64,000 nucleotides of DNA. It comes from Gambelia wislizenii. Taxonomy: Eukaryota; Chordata; Lepidosauria; Squamata; Crotaphytidae. Shown here piece by piece: positions 45,936 to 57,019 of the stretch. The translations under genes and the position numbers were made by a program. The first letter of the stretch is position 1; every line of letters begins with the position of its first letter. The stretch covers positions 74,245,001-74,309,000 of the forward strand of contig JAUMIR010000004.1 in assembly GCA_030847615.1 (NCBI GenBank). The letters are read 5' to 3'. The notes beneath the pieces are model-generated. The model did not search any database. It was not told the DNA's origin and saw only the letters and a program-made list of their open reading frames with translations.

Positions 45936-47483
45936 AGTGTGTGTTACTCTGAGACAGTACCATAGCCTAGAGGTATCTTTGTATGAGATCTTAATAGCTA
46001 CCTTATCCAGAATAATTTTAGGAATACCCTGAATATGAATACCAGTAATCAGACAAGGTGACAGTCAGACTATTCCCACCCCTCTTAGCAAAGGATGGGG
46101 AAAACCATCACAGTCGTCATCATCACCCCCATCATTGGTTTCCCCAGGTGTAACTAAATGGCATTTGGGACCTTCAATGATGCAGATTCTGTTCAAGAAT
46201 CTAGGAATTATTGAGATGTCATTGGATAATGTGGCATGTTCCAGACAGTGTTTTGTTTGTTTGTTTGTTTGTTTTGGTAATTGTCCTGTCTATGGATATC
46301 TACGGAAATTTCATTCAGCTGTTTTCTCAGCCCATTTGAAATTGCTCCCAGAACAATAATAAAACAATAACAATTACTGCTATGGCTGCTATTGTTATTA
46401 TTCACTTCTTTATGTTCCTTTCCCAGAACCAGGATACAAGGTGCCTTTTTCAGCATCTGGCCTTCCAGATGTATTCAACTCCACCTCTTAGAAGTCCCAG
46501 ACACCATGGGCAATGGGCAGGAATTTATCTATATTGTATAGATAAGAACATGAAACAAATGATCAATAAAAGGTAATTAAACTATCTGTAAGATTAAAAC
46601 AATTTACAGATAAACCCAGACATTACAAAACACCTGCAGTGTCTTCTTCCAGAACAAAATAAACTGTTTTGAGAAGTGTGGAATATATGACACCACTGAT
46701 CCACCAGACCTTTTTATTTTACTTTATCTCTAAGCAACTCAGCTTTTCCCCACAACACTTTTGTGTTGCTATAGCTGCTGCTACGTTCATCATATGAAGG
46801 GCAGAGAACTGAAGCATTGCTCCATTGATATGTGGGCAGCTTGATGTAGAAGAAATCTGAGACACACTCCAATGTACTAATTATCAGGCTACTCTTTCTG
46901 TTCTTTATGAAATGCAGGGAAATGGTGGTGCATCTATTGGCACATTTATGCATCTAAATGGTCACAGCTGGACCCAAGACAATGTGGAAAAGTGCCAGCA
47001 GCACTTTTGTGTGAAGACATCCCAAGACTGGGCTGTAGCATCAGCTACTTAGGAACTTTGCTAAAGTTTGGGTGTACAAAACCCTGAATCAAAGGGTTCT
47101 ACTTGCCAAAATCCATGAGAATGATGAAAGTCCACAGGGTAAATGAGGTTAAGTGCAGATGTGCAGAAGTATCAAAAAGAGGAAAGATTGCTATGACGGG
47201 TATGACTGAATATGCCTTCAGTATTCAGGACTGGGATAGCACCATAGGCAGCCAGACCAAGAACCAAGTATGACATATGCATTCTACAGGAAGGAGTCTG
47301 TTGCTCTGCTATCAGTCCATTTGTTGTAATCCAGTGGCAGCCTGTCAAATAGAGGATGCCTTCAAATAGGGGACCATATAAGAAGAGAAAACAGGGACCT
47401 AGCAGCTGCCTATTGACATCACCATGTAGTAGAGTTGTAATGCTTCACTAATGTTCTTCTCTAAGGAAGTAAGAAATAATTTT
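45936..47483. other. Mostly unassigned DNA
   Basis: TGTT/GTTT microsatellite at 46251-46275. No other feature is seen. Confidence 0.35.
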
Positions 47484-47760
47484 TAGCAATTTTCTTCTTG
47501 CTGCAAGAAAGTCTTTGAAAACTGTACAGTTTTTGAAAATGATTCATAATTCAGGACTTATTCTTTACAAAAGTCACATGTGGTTGTTTTGCAAAGAAAA
47601 CAAGTATGCTCAGAAAATGTTGTTTTCTGCATGCACGCATGCACATACCCCAACCATGTGCACATTTTGTTCAGGATAAGTCCCCAAGTATAACATTTTC
47701 TGTGCAGGAAACATTTTCTGCTGAGAAAATAATGCTTCTGCACCTATGCCTCTGAGTTAG
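47484..47760 (-). repeat. Unclassified repeat with ~21-base subunits (minus copy)
   Basis: The reverse complement matches 57726-58091: tcctgaattatgaatcattt with tcaaaaactgtacag corresponds to tcctgaattatgactagtct with tcaaaaactgtagttt, and the interior holds diverged repeats of the motif TTTTCTGCACAG. No coding sequence was recognised. Confidence 0.6.
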
Positions 47761-49676
47761 CATGAGGAAATTTTATGCAGATCAGTTTCCTGTTTTGTCC
47801 CCCCCCCACCCACTTAGGTGTTGCGTTTTTGTTGGGGGAGACGCTAAATACAAATGATCACCACACTTGGAAGATACCACAAGAATCAGCACATGCTTTC
47901 ACAGCCTCTTTTAGATGTCCAACAGGCAGATATCTTACCTCTGGAAATATTACCTGCTGGGGTTTCCATGTGCATAAGCCAGCATTGGATTTTCTAAGGT
48001 GGCGTTTAGTAGGCTGGTGGTTGATAAGACATATGTTTGCTTATGCTGTCTGTGTATTTGCTTGCAAGGGTTGTGCCTTGTGTATGTATTTATTTGGCTG
48101 TGTGGGTGTAGTTTGTGTGAATGCAAAGCTTGTATAGGCAATCTAAAACATTTGCTAAGGATGCAACTACATGCAAATTGTGTATGTTTGCACACGTGGA
48201 AATGTCACTTGGCTGTGTGTGTGTGTGCATTCATGAGCCTCAGGAATTGTGTGGGCGGAAACCCTGCTATCTCCCCCTCCCCCATTTATATGTCATACTC
48301 TTTCTGTTCCATTCCTTTGCAAAGAGGGGAAGAGACAAAGCCCCTGCATGGAAGCTGATCGAAGCAGATTAATATAATTACAATATTACCAGCCTCACTC
48401 TCACTTTCCCATCTCGTTACCTAATGGTGATTATTATACTTATTATGTTCTCAGCCACCAATGCTTATTGATTCATTCTATTGCAGTGTTTTTAATCAGG
48501 CTTCTGAAACATGCTATTATTGGTTCTGGGTGGGGGGTCACCATTGAGCAATTGAGGGTGGGAATGAATGAACAATAAAATGATCAAAAATAAAACACTA
48601 GCAGGAAATTCAAGCTATGAAAGGAGCCACTTATTCTGCAGCCTGCTGTGAGATGCAATTCTTCTCCCCAGCCACGTGACTAGCAGGAACCAGACCTTGA
48701 GACCAAATCTCCTGTATAGCTGCTGGAGGTTTAACCCTCTGGAACCACTGGATTTGTAATTTATTTTGTCAGACTTTATGCCTTTTTGCTCAGGAAGCAG
48801 AACAAGTCTGAGAAGGAAAAATAAAGAATCAGCCACTCAGAACCAGCTCTGAGCAAGATCCAAATTATATCAGTTGGGCTAACAAGAACCTGCGTTCTAA
48901 AACTCCCCATCTTTCTGGGATTCTGCTATCACTCATTTCACCACAACTATAGAAAAGCAATGTTTGGATTTGGCGGATGGATGGTTCATCAAGCTCTTCC
49001 TTTCACTGATTTTATTATTTTAAAAAATCTACTGTAGTAAACACTGATAAGCTAGCATGGATTCAATAGACAGAATTTTATTGGGCCTGGCCAAAGTCTA
49101 CCTACACTCAGATTTATTAGTATTGCAAAGCACCCCCTGTTTTTGATGGTTTGGGGTTTTTGCTTAAAACAAAAATCATATTGTTTAAGCGTTGTTTCAC
49201 GCCTTTTATTTGCTCAGCTGCTTCTGTTTCTCAACATCAGTTTTCTTCTTTTTTGGCTGTTTTCAGTTTCATTTGTTATCACTTTTGGCTAGTCAAGGCA
49301 ATCCATATGGCAACATGGACAGTGAATGTGGGTCAGAGCAGCCAATGGAAGTGATGATGAAAAATGAAGTTGAGAAGAGCAAAGGCAAAGAAGAAATTAT
49401 GTTGAAAAACAACAACAAGCTGGCACAAACTGTTGGTCAACAGTATTGAAACAAGGCAAATATTCAGGGTGGTGAACATTTCTCCTCAGTATTCAATTCA
49501 ATTGGTAATTTTGAAGCTAAAGTAAATGAATATTGGTGCAGCCTGCTTTCAGTAGCAAACAATAACTTCCACACATACCCTTTTGGAGAAGCAAACATCT
49601 ACTTCTTTAGGCTGGTCTGGTTCATAGCTAAGTTATATAATGTTGTTGTATAATGTTTGTTTGCTTAACTTGAATC

Positions 49677-49718
<42 letters not shown>

Positions 49719-50067
49719 ACAAAGTGAAACATATGTGGGGCTGCACTTGAAAATGACTTGAAAACAATAGTTCAGAATGGAGTTCTTTGTTGCTGGCTCT
49801 TCTGCTCCTTGCTAGTTGCACAACATGCCACATGGCTACCTATGTGACTGGTCATCATCCCTCTTCCATTGTTCAGACTGAGTCAGAACATACTCGTACC
49901 AAGTAATAGGCAGGAATCCCATCATGTTACTCTGAAAGGTAGTGAATTACAGCCCTAGCCATTATAGGAAAAAAGTAAAGCTGTTCCAGCTTGTTACCAC
50001 AAAAAGATAACTAGTAACCAAAGTAATTTGTTACAAATAATTTGTTACAAGAAAGTAATAAACAAAG
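47761..50067. other. Mostly unassigned DNA
   Basis: GT/TA microsatellite at 49679-49716. The TGTGTG-rich stretch 48030-48240 gives spurious cysteine-rich frames. No other feature is seen. Confidence 0.4.
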
Positions 50068-50192
50068 ACTTTCTGTGGAGGTCTTTAAGCAGGGGTTGGA
50101 TGACCATATTTCAGGAATATTTTAATTGTTTATTCCTGCATAGTTGGAGCTTAGATCTGTGGTACCTGGCAGCTCTCTTGTTTCTATGATTT
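50068..50192 (+). mobile_element. CR1-like 3' end remnant
   Basis: The stretch gtggaggtctttaagcaggg, gttggatgaccatatttcag, and tgtttctatgattttaag corresponds to the CR1 C-terminal and tail region. Old. Confidence 0.6.
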
Positions 50193-50550
50193 TAAGTAAC
50201 ATATTCCAAGCTCTGGTAAAAAAAAAAACCCATCACCCCCATTTCTGGATCAGTACCTCCTCATATCAATTCAGATCAAGTCTTCCACACCTGCATTTTA
50301 CTTTCTAAAGAGCCATGTATACAATTGCTAATTATGCGGCTAGTGCCTGCCTCTCTAGTTTTGCTTTTGATTATGGTACCATACTATGGAACACCCTCTC
50401 TCCAGGGATAGTTACCTGTGATCTACTTTAATAGCTTTTAGAAGCCAGGTGAAGATTTATCTTTCCAAGTTGCTAGTAGATACTGTTGGCCACTCCAATT
50501 CTTTTATATTTTATTGTTGCTGGCTTTGCAAATGGCTATCTTTGTATTAT
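50193..50550. other. No recognised feature
   Basis: Possible weak L2-like sequence (tggtaccatactatggaaca, ccctctc at about 50374-50400), not firm. Confidence 0.3.
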
Positions 50551-50793
50551 TTTGTTGTTGTTGTGTGTCTTCAGGTCATTTCTGATTTATGGAAACCCTA
50601 GGAGGAACCTATCATGGGAGCTTCTTGGAATAATTTGTTCAGAGGGGGTTTGCCTTTGCCTTCCTCTGAGGCTGAGAGAGTGTGACTTGCCCAAGGTCAC
50701 CCAGTGGGGTTTCCATGGCTAAGTGGGGATTTGAACCCTGGTGCTCCAGTGTCCTAGTCCAGCACTCAGACCACTACACCACACTAGTTCTTT
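50551..50793 (-). mobile_element. Sauria-type SINE (minus strand)
   Basis: On the plus strand it reads gttgttgtgtgtcttcaggt, then ggaaaccctaggaggaacct, gtgacttgcccaaggtcacc, cagtggggtttccatggcta, and gggatttgaaccctggtgct, the reverse complement of a tRNA-headed SINE with a BovB-like tail. Slightly better preserved than the 27.3-kb copy in the tRNA head. Confidence 0.9.
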
Positions 50794-51105
50794 GTATATT
50801 ACTAGTTTATATTTATTTCTAATCATTGTGTTTATTTTCTTGGTTTTTGACTATTAGATTAGACTAAGGGCAGCCTCTAGCCCAAGCAGAAGGAATATCT
50901 CACCCTGAATGATGGGGCAAGATGTCTTTCTTCCCTACCCCTGGCTCAGACCATGAATTGTCCATATGCCAGACTTTCATTTATATGCTGCCTTTTCACA
51001 AGGTGAGCAGCTTGCAATATACAAAGGAAGACAGGAACAGGTTAGTATCAATGTTCACAAGTATTTCAACAGTAGCATGTCAATAACAGACTGCATCAAG
51101 TCTAT
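50794..51105. other. No recognised feature
   Basis: Noncoding sequence. A short L2-like segment may be present at 50860-51000. Confidence 0.3.
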
Positions 51106-51395
51106 GGGGCTTACTGCTCTCCAAAACAGGGGAGCAAGAAGTTTCCATCTTCCATGCTGCCTTACCGCATGACACTGTAATTCTTCTGGTATTCTTTTGT
51201 TTCGGTCCCATGGGGGACTGAGGTAAAACCACGTCTTTTTGCTAACAGGTTTTTCCAGTTAGCAAAAAGATGTGCTTTTACCTCGGTCTCCAATGGGACT
51301 GGAATGAAAGAACGACAACATCATGTGGTAAGATAGCACAGAAGACAGAACGTTCATGCTACACTGCCACTTTTCTTTGGAGTGCAGTAAGCCCC
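51106..51395. mobile_element. Palindromic MITE, terminus GGGGCTTACTGC (TSD TAT)
   Basis: The left end ggggcttactgctctccaaa pairs with the right end tttggagtgcagtaagcccc. TAT flanks both sides (51103-51105 and 51396-51398). The central arms tcccatgggggactgaggta and tttacctcggtctccaatgg, and ctaacaggtttttccagtta, match the 18948 element. Confidence 0.8.
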
Positions 51396-51717
51396 TATAT
51401 GAGAACTTCAGTTATATAGGAATAACAAGTTATAGAAAAATGTAATGTGATTGCTGAAAACAAATCAAGCAAAAATTATGTTTGCAAAGTTGCTACTACT
51501 CTGAGATGGTTTGGCATTTTTTATTTTTGTACTAAAGGAGGATAGGAATGTTTTAAGCGATAATACATGTATAACTATCCCAGAAATCATTATTCAAGAT
51601 GAAAGGATATATTGGGGCATAGGACTCCACCCTATGGGCTTCTTCCCTCTTGGCTTTCCCAAGGTCTCTCCTGGTTTTCCAGAGTACTTTGGCTCTCCTG
51701 AAGCCCCCCTCCCAGAT
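51396..51717. other. No recognised feature
   Basis: Noncoding sequence. Confidence 0.3.
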
Positions 51718-51720
51718 TAA

Positions 51721-52283
51721 GGACTTTATCAAATGTGGCAAATCTGGAGTCATAAGGACGCCTAATGATCACAAAAGGGTGCACATAACAGACTACATCG
51801 TCCTTTTGCGATCATGTAAAGTCTAAAACCCATTCCTTTTTATTGATGGCTCAAGCCATCAATAGATTTCCCATGGTGCTTTTTTGCCTTCATTGCCAGT
51901 GTTTGAATCCTTGTGCTATTGTACTCACATGAATGCTGTGTCAATGACAGAACATTTCCAGGTGAGATAGCGACAGCATGGTAGGGGGACTCTATTTTTA
52001 TGACCCCCATGTATTTGGGACTTTTAAAGTGTGTTTTTGTGTTTTGATGTACCTTTATTTTACTTTTATTTTTGAATTTGCCATGTTAGTGTCTTGTGAG
52101 AATCGGTGAGATTTGGAACCCATAAATAAATGGAGCTCCGTTCATGCTCTGTTACTGCCAGGGAAGCCTCATTGACACTGTGAAAGGTAAGTCTGGTAGG
52201 AAGGGGGGTTCTTTTGCCAGCATAAAAACATTTTAAAATATGCTGACAAAAGAACATTAACAGGAGGTGGTCTGATAAAGTCC
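51721..52283. mobile_element. Harbinger-like MITE, copy B (TSD TAA)
   Basis: The ends GGACTTTATCA and TGATAAAGTCC are perfect inverted repeats, flanked by TAA on both sides (51718-51720 and 52284-52286). The body matches copy A (14741-15321), for example tttttattgatggctcaagc and gtatttgggacttttaaagt. This is the clearest case for the 3-bp target duplication of this family. Confidence 0.85.
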
Positions 52284-52286
52284 TAA

Positions 52287-52676
52287 GTGAGTGGAGTCTT
52301 TGTGATCTCCTATCACTGATCAAGGGTGTCATGTTCTGCAATTGTTATAAATACTATTGTGTATCCATTATGTGATTTACAGTAAGATATTTTGTTCCAT
52401 GAGGTTGTATAAATATGCAAGTTATCATACTGCATATTATATTGTGAGTGGTCTATTGGGAGAGGAGAGGAATATTGGAAGTGTTTAATGATTGAATTAG
52501 AGTTTGAAAAAGATCATTTGAAAACTGGTGTGTGACAGCTGAGAGAGAGTTAGGAACCTGGTCAGTTAGGAATTTGTTGTCAGAAGATTGGGAGTGGGAG
52601 TGTGGAAGTTAGAGAGAGCAGGATAAGTATTGTTTACTGTTTAGGTTAGATAGTGAGGGTGGATTTTTAGATTAGA
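52287..52676. other. No recognised feature
   Basis: Noncoding sequence. Confidence 0.3.
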
Positions 52677-52805
52677 GCTGGAATCCTGTTGATTAGTCTC
52701 ACTTAGAGTAGATCCAATCAGTTGTTGAATGGTGAGTCAACATGTAAGTAAATCCATCTGATTCAGTGGCCATGCTCTAGTTTGAGCTAGCAACAGAATT
52801 TAGGT
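52677..52805. mobile_element. Short palindromic repeat (CAACAGGATTCC family), second copy
   Basis: The stretch ggaatcctgttgattagtct, cacttagagtagatccaatc and gagctagcaacagaattta is the reverse complement of the 45.8-kb copy with moderate divergence. Confidence 0.55.
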
Positions 52806-52849
52806 CTATATACATACATCCTCTCTCCTCTCTCCCCTCTCCTCTGGCT

Positions 52850-53563
52850 TCTCTTCGCAAACGAAGATTCAGGAAGGACTCATCCTGCACTTTCTGCAAG
52901 CGCGCTGATGACTAAAAAGGCCAATCTGAGATAAACAAGTCCGGTTGCAGAAAGCAGAGCAGAAGGTTTCCTTGGGTGATGTTTCTGGGTTGTGATTTTT
53001 TCTGCATTGTCGTTTCTCTTCAAGACTTGTTTGGTGTGAGTTCTCAAATAAGGCTGCAGCATTGTGGATAGTGTGTCTCCATGCCTCCCGATGTGAGGCC
53101 AGGGCGGACCATTGTTGGTGATCAATTTGGCCGAGCTTGAGGTGTTGTTTCAGGGAGTCCTTGTATCACTTTTTTGGAGTGCCCATCTTACGCTGACCCA
53201 TGGCAAGTTCACCGTAGAATACTGTTTTGGGGAGGCGATGGTCCTCCATCCTATAAACATGCCCTGCCCAGCGCAGCTGTGTTCTCAATATTATGGCCTC
53301 AATGCTGGTGATCCCTGCTTGCTCAAGGACAGCAACATTCGTCACATAGTCAGTCCAGTGTATAGTTAGGATTGTGCGTAAACAGTGCTGATAGAAGCGT
53401 TCGAGGAGTCGTAAGTGGTGGTGATAGGTGACCCATCTTTCAGACCCATAAAGGAGAATAGACAGTACAATGGCTCTATACACACTGATTTTTGTGTTTC
53501 ACCTCAGGTGTTTATTACTCCAGACTCTTTTGTAAAGTCTTCGAAATGTGCTATGTGCCTTTG
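52850..53563 (-). pseudogene. RTE-type LINE 3' segment, minus strand
   Basis: The minus strand reads from LAKAHSTFRRLYKRVWSNKH (about 53563 leftward), then KISVYRAIVLSILLYGSERW, HLRLLERFYQHCLRTIL, WAGHVYRMEDHRLPKTVFYG and on to the C-terminus and the tail ctgaatcttcgtttgcgaag at 52855-52875 (as complement). It carries frameshifts and stops, including one after HLR near 53505. At its 5' limit a TA microsatellite (53568-53580) joins it to the RT segment at 53581. Confidence 0.85.
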
Positions 53564-53580
53564 CTAGTATATATATATAT

Positions 53581-54234
53581 CTGCAGCTGTTGCAAAGCAG
53601 GATGTTAGGTGCTGCAGAGCTGCTTCTGTGTGGGCAACAAGGGCAGCAGCATCGGCGAAGAGCAGCTCACGGACTAGATAGTTTAGAGTCTTAGTGTGAG
53701 CCCTCAGACGGCTTAAGTTAAACAAGCTACCATCAGTACGGTAGCGTATATAGATGCCGTCGTCTTCTTCAAGCTCTGCCATAGCCCTTTGGAGCATCGT
53801 GCTAAAGAAGATTGTAAATAAAGTTGGTGCAAGAACACAACCTTGCTTCACTCCATTAGTTATTAGAAAGGGCTCTGAAAGAGCATCGCCATATCTGACT
53901 TGACCACGCTGTCCCTCGTGTAGCAAGATAATTATTTTAAGGAATTTGGGGGACATCCTAGTCTTTCCAGGATCTGCCACAGACCTTTTCTACTTACAGT
54001 GTCAAAGGCTTTGGTGAGGTCGACAAATGTTACATAGAGACCCTTGTTCTGCTCCCTACATTTTTCTTGCAGTTGCCTAAGGGCAAATACCATGTCTGTA
54101 GTACTCCTATTGGCTCTGAAGCCACATTGGCTTTCAGGGAGAAGTTCTTCTGCAATAGCAGGAACTAACCTGTTCAGGAGTATCCTTGCAAGGATTTTTC
54201 CAGCAATAGAGAGCAGTGTTATGGGCTGGAAGTC
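53581..54234 (-). pseudogene. RTE-type reverse transcriptase, inverted, catalytic D lost
   Basis: On the minus strand from 54234: DFQPITLLSIAGKILARILL, SQCGFRANRSTTDMVFALRQ, LYVTFVDLTKAFDTVSRKGL (first catalytic D intact), then after a frameshift near 53940 GDALSEPFLITNGVKQGCVL, APTLFTIFFSTMLQRAMAEL and RELLFADAAALVAHTEAALQ. The conserved FADD is FADA here, so one of the two metal-binding aspartates is gone. The segment ends HLTSCFATAAD at 53581. It lies head-to-head with the plus-strand 3' segment starting at 54229. Confidence 0.9.
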
Positions 54235-55105
54235 AACCTGAAGAAAACAGAAGTTCTTTACCAGCCTGCACCACAGGACGAACACCACCATCCCCACATT
54301 GCCGTCGGCAAATCAGTGCTCAAGTCCGTTCAGCAGTTCACCTACCTGGGAAGCATCATCTCCTCAGATGCCAAGATTGACAAAGAGATCGATCACAGAT
54401 TAGCAAAGGCATATAGTGCATTTGGAAGACTTCACAAAAGAGTCTGGAGCAATAAACACCTGAGGCAAAGCACAAAAATCAGTGTGTATAGAGCCATTGT
54501 ACTGTCTATCCTCCTTTATGGATCTGAAACATGGGTCACCTATCGCCACCACCTACGACTCCTCGAGCGCTTTCATCAGCGCTGTCTACGCACAATCCTA
54601 AATATACACTGGACTGACTATGTGACGAATGTTGCTGTCCTTGAGCAAGCAGGGATCACCAGCATTGAGGCCATGATATTGAGAACACAGCTGCGCTGGG
54701 CAGGGCACGTTTCTAGGATGGAGGACCATCGCCTCCCAAAAATACTACTCTACGGTGAACTCGCCACGGGTCAGCGTAAGAGGGGCGCTCCAAAAAAGCG
54801 ATACAAAGACTCCCTGAAACAACATCTCAGGCTTGGCCAAATTGATCACCAACAGTGGTCCGCCCTGGCCTCACATCGGGAGGCATGGAGCCGCACTATC
54901 CACAATGCTGCAGCCTTATTTGAGAACTCACGACGAACAAGTCTTGAAGAGAAACGACAACGCAGAAAGAATCACAACCCAAAAACATCACCCAAGGAGA
55001 CCTTCTGCTGTGCTGTTTGCAACCAGACTTGTTTATCTCGGATTGGCCTTTTTAGTAATCAGCGCGCTTGCAGAAAGCGCGGGATGAGTCCTTCCTGAAT
55101 CTTCG
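54229..55105 (+). pseudogene. RTE-type LINE 3' segment with C-terminal zinc finger
   Basis: From EVNLKKTEVLYQPAPQDEHH (54229), through VQQFTYLGSIISSDAKIDKE, VYRAIVLSILLYGSETWVTY, WAGHVSRMEDHRLPKILLYG and GAPKKRYKDSLKQHLRLGQI, to the end. The open frame 54316-55098 is intact for 260 codons. The C-terminal cysteine motif CCAVCNQTC...SNQRAC is like a C2H2/C2HC finger but has N at the position where H is usual (LFSHQRAC in related elements). The tail is ctgaatcttcgtttgcgaag, followed by TA and GA microsatellites. Confidence 0.9.
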
Positions 55106-55123
55106 TTTGCGAAGAAAAGCCAG

Positions 55124-55178
<55 letters not shown>

Positions 55179-55182
55179 TGTG
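55124..55182. repeat. TA and GA microsatellite at LINE 3' end
   Basis: TA repeats at 55124-55144, then GA repeats to about 55180. The copies at 447-1016 and 52850 also end in purine- or GA/CT-rich runs, so the tail is probably part of the element. Confidence 0.8.
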
Positions 55183-55216
55183 TAGGATATGAAAGTAGTT
55201 GTTTCTTTGAATAGTA

Positions 55217-55552
55217 CAGGTTGAGTATCACTTATCCAAAATTCATGGGACCAGAAGTGTTTTAGGTTTTGGATTTTTTTTCCAGATTTTGGAATATTTG
55301 CACATACATAGTGAGATATTTTGGAGATGGGACCCAAGGCTAAACATGAAATCCATTTATGGTACATATATACCTTATACACATCACCTGAAGGTAATTT
55401 AATACACAATCTTTTAAATAATTTTAGGCACAAGACAAAGCTTGTGTACATTGACCCATCAGAAAGCAAAGGTGTCACTATCTTAACCACCCATGTGGAT
55501 AATTTTGGATTTTGGTGTATTTCAGATTTCTGGATAAGGGATACACAACCTG
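55217..55552. mobile_element. Tigger/pogo-like MITE, terminus CAGGTTGAGTATC
   Basis: The left end CAGGTTGAGTATCACTTATCC and right end GGATAAGGGATACACAACCTG are inverted repeats. The left flank is TA (55215-55216) and the right flank is TG, consistent with one mutated TA. The interior matches the split copy 58408-61622 in reverse complement (for example gcaaaggtgtcactatctta, and ggagatgggacccaaggcta). Confidence 0.85.
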
Positions 55553-56292
55553 TGGTAATGTCTAAGAAAGATGCTGCTGTGCACCAAGTAATCATAAGCC
55601 TTTTAATTTGCTTCTGCTTATAGGAAAGTAATTGTTTCCCTTTCATACAAACATCTCCTGACTGCATAGGCTTCTGGCTAAAAGGTTTTCAGATAGTTTG
55701 TATCTGGTTGGAAATAACCAATTATGAAGTGTGAACCCAGTTCATAGCTGTAAGCTTATAAGGACCCTTTCTCACTACACAATTATAGCATTTTAACTGC
55801 CAAAGCTGCATCCTATGTAATCCACCTGGTGCAGACAGGAGTGGGGAAACCTTATGGCAGCCCTAGAATGGAGGGCACTTGTTTGGCTCTCCTGATATTC
55901 CTTGTATCTAATTCCTTCACCTTAGTACTAACTGTCACAAAGCACTCTCAGTTGGGAGGAACACATACAGACTTTTCCATCAACCTAAATCTTCCTTTTA
56001 CACATGGGAGGTATTTTCTGTTGGGAAGGGCAATTATGATTGTGGAGGCTGGATGGGGTGGCCACTGTTATACTATCAGGAAAAAAAGAGAGAGAGAGGA
56101 ATGCATTACCAAAAAAGAGAGGTAACCAAAGGTGATTTGCATACTGCATGTGCTAATTTGTATACTGAGGTAACCGAAGAAGATTTGCATACTGCATGTG
56201 CTAATTTATGCATATAGATGCCTTTTTAGAAAACAACAACAACTATAATTGAGATAGAAATACCATCTCATCATGGTGGGGAAGGCTGTGAC
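55553..56292. other. Mostly unassigned, with a partial hAT-like MITE
   Basis: At about 55762-55830 the stretch aaggaccctttctcactaca, caattatagcattttaactg and aaagctgcatcctatgtaat is the left half of the 23924-24154 family. The rest is unrecognised. Confidence 0.4.
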
Positions 56293-56475
56293 CAGGGACC
56301 CATTCACATTATACAATCATAGCACCATATTCCACTTTAATTGCCATGACAACATCCCAAGTCATCCTGGGATTTGTAGTTTGGGGAGGCACTAGAGCTC
56401 TCTGCTTGAGAATTCTAAATGCCCCTCCCTAAAGTGCCAATCCCATGATTCCATAGGCTGGGACCCTTGATGCCA
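56293..56475. mobile_element. hAT-like MITE, diverged right end
   Basis: It begins cagggacccattcacattat. Inner arms aagtcatcctgggatttgta and ccaatcccatgattccatag pair. The right terminus is degraded (gctgggacccttgatg). Confidence 0.55.
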
Positions 56476-57019
56476 TCTAGCTTGCATCAGACTGTGTGTT
56501 TTGGGGTTGGTGGTGTCCGGGTCACTGCCCTGAACTGATTCCCCATCCTTTGTGTAGAATCTACATTGTAGATATTTGCTACTACATCTCTTCTCTGGAA
56601 TATTATCACAACATTCTCAGTGCCTCTCAAGACATATTTCAGCAAGCCATAATGGGTGCTGGATTTTTCTCCACCATTTCTGAATTAATAGAAACCTTGC
56701 TTAGATGTTATGCTGGAATAAGATGTTGCAATTTGTGTAGTGAGTACAGGCAGTGCATGCTGGCTTTAACCCCAGAATTTCTGACACTGCCTACTTAACT
56801 CCCTAAACTTCTTGTATTGAGTGAAAAAAATCTGAAGTGATGCTTTAAAGCCGCCATAAAAATGCTTTTACAATGTTTCCAATTGCTTCTGTATGCTGTA
56901 ACCATTTCTTCTTGTCCATCTCAATCACTGAGCCACGGTAGAGATGGAAGGAATAATTTAAACATATAGTTGAAAAATATGTTTCTCAAGCTTTGGGAAA
57001 CAGTGACAAAGAGAATACC
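56476..57019. other. No recognised feature
   Basis: Noncoding sequence. Confidence 0.3.

Noticed and set aside
47950..48360. Cysteine-rich short frames, possible secreted peptide
   Set aside because: They come from TGTG-rich sequence in several overlapping frames, with no signal peptide or conserved spacing.
54316..55098. 260-codon open frame as a host gene with a zinc finger
   Set aside because: The same sequence recurs in two other broken copies in the window with a shared 3' end, and it is the C-terminus of an RTE-type retrotransposon.
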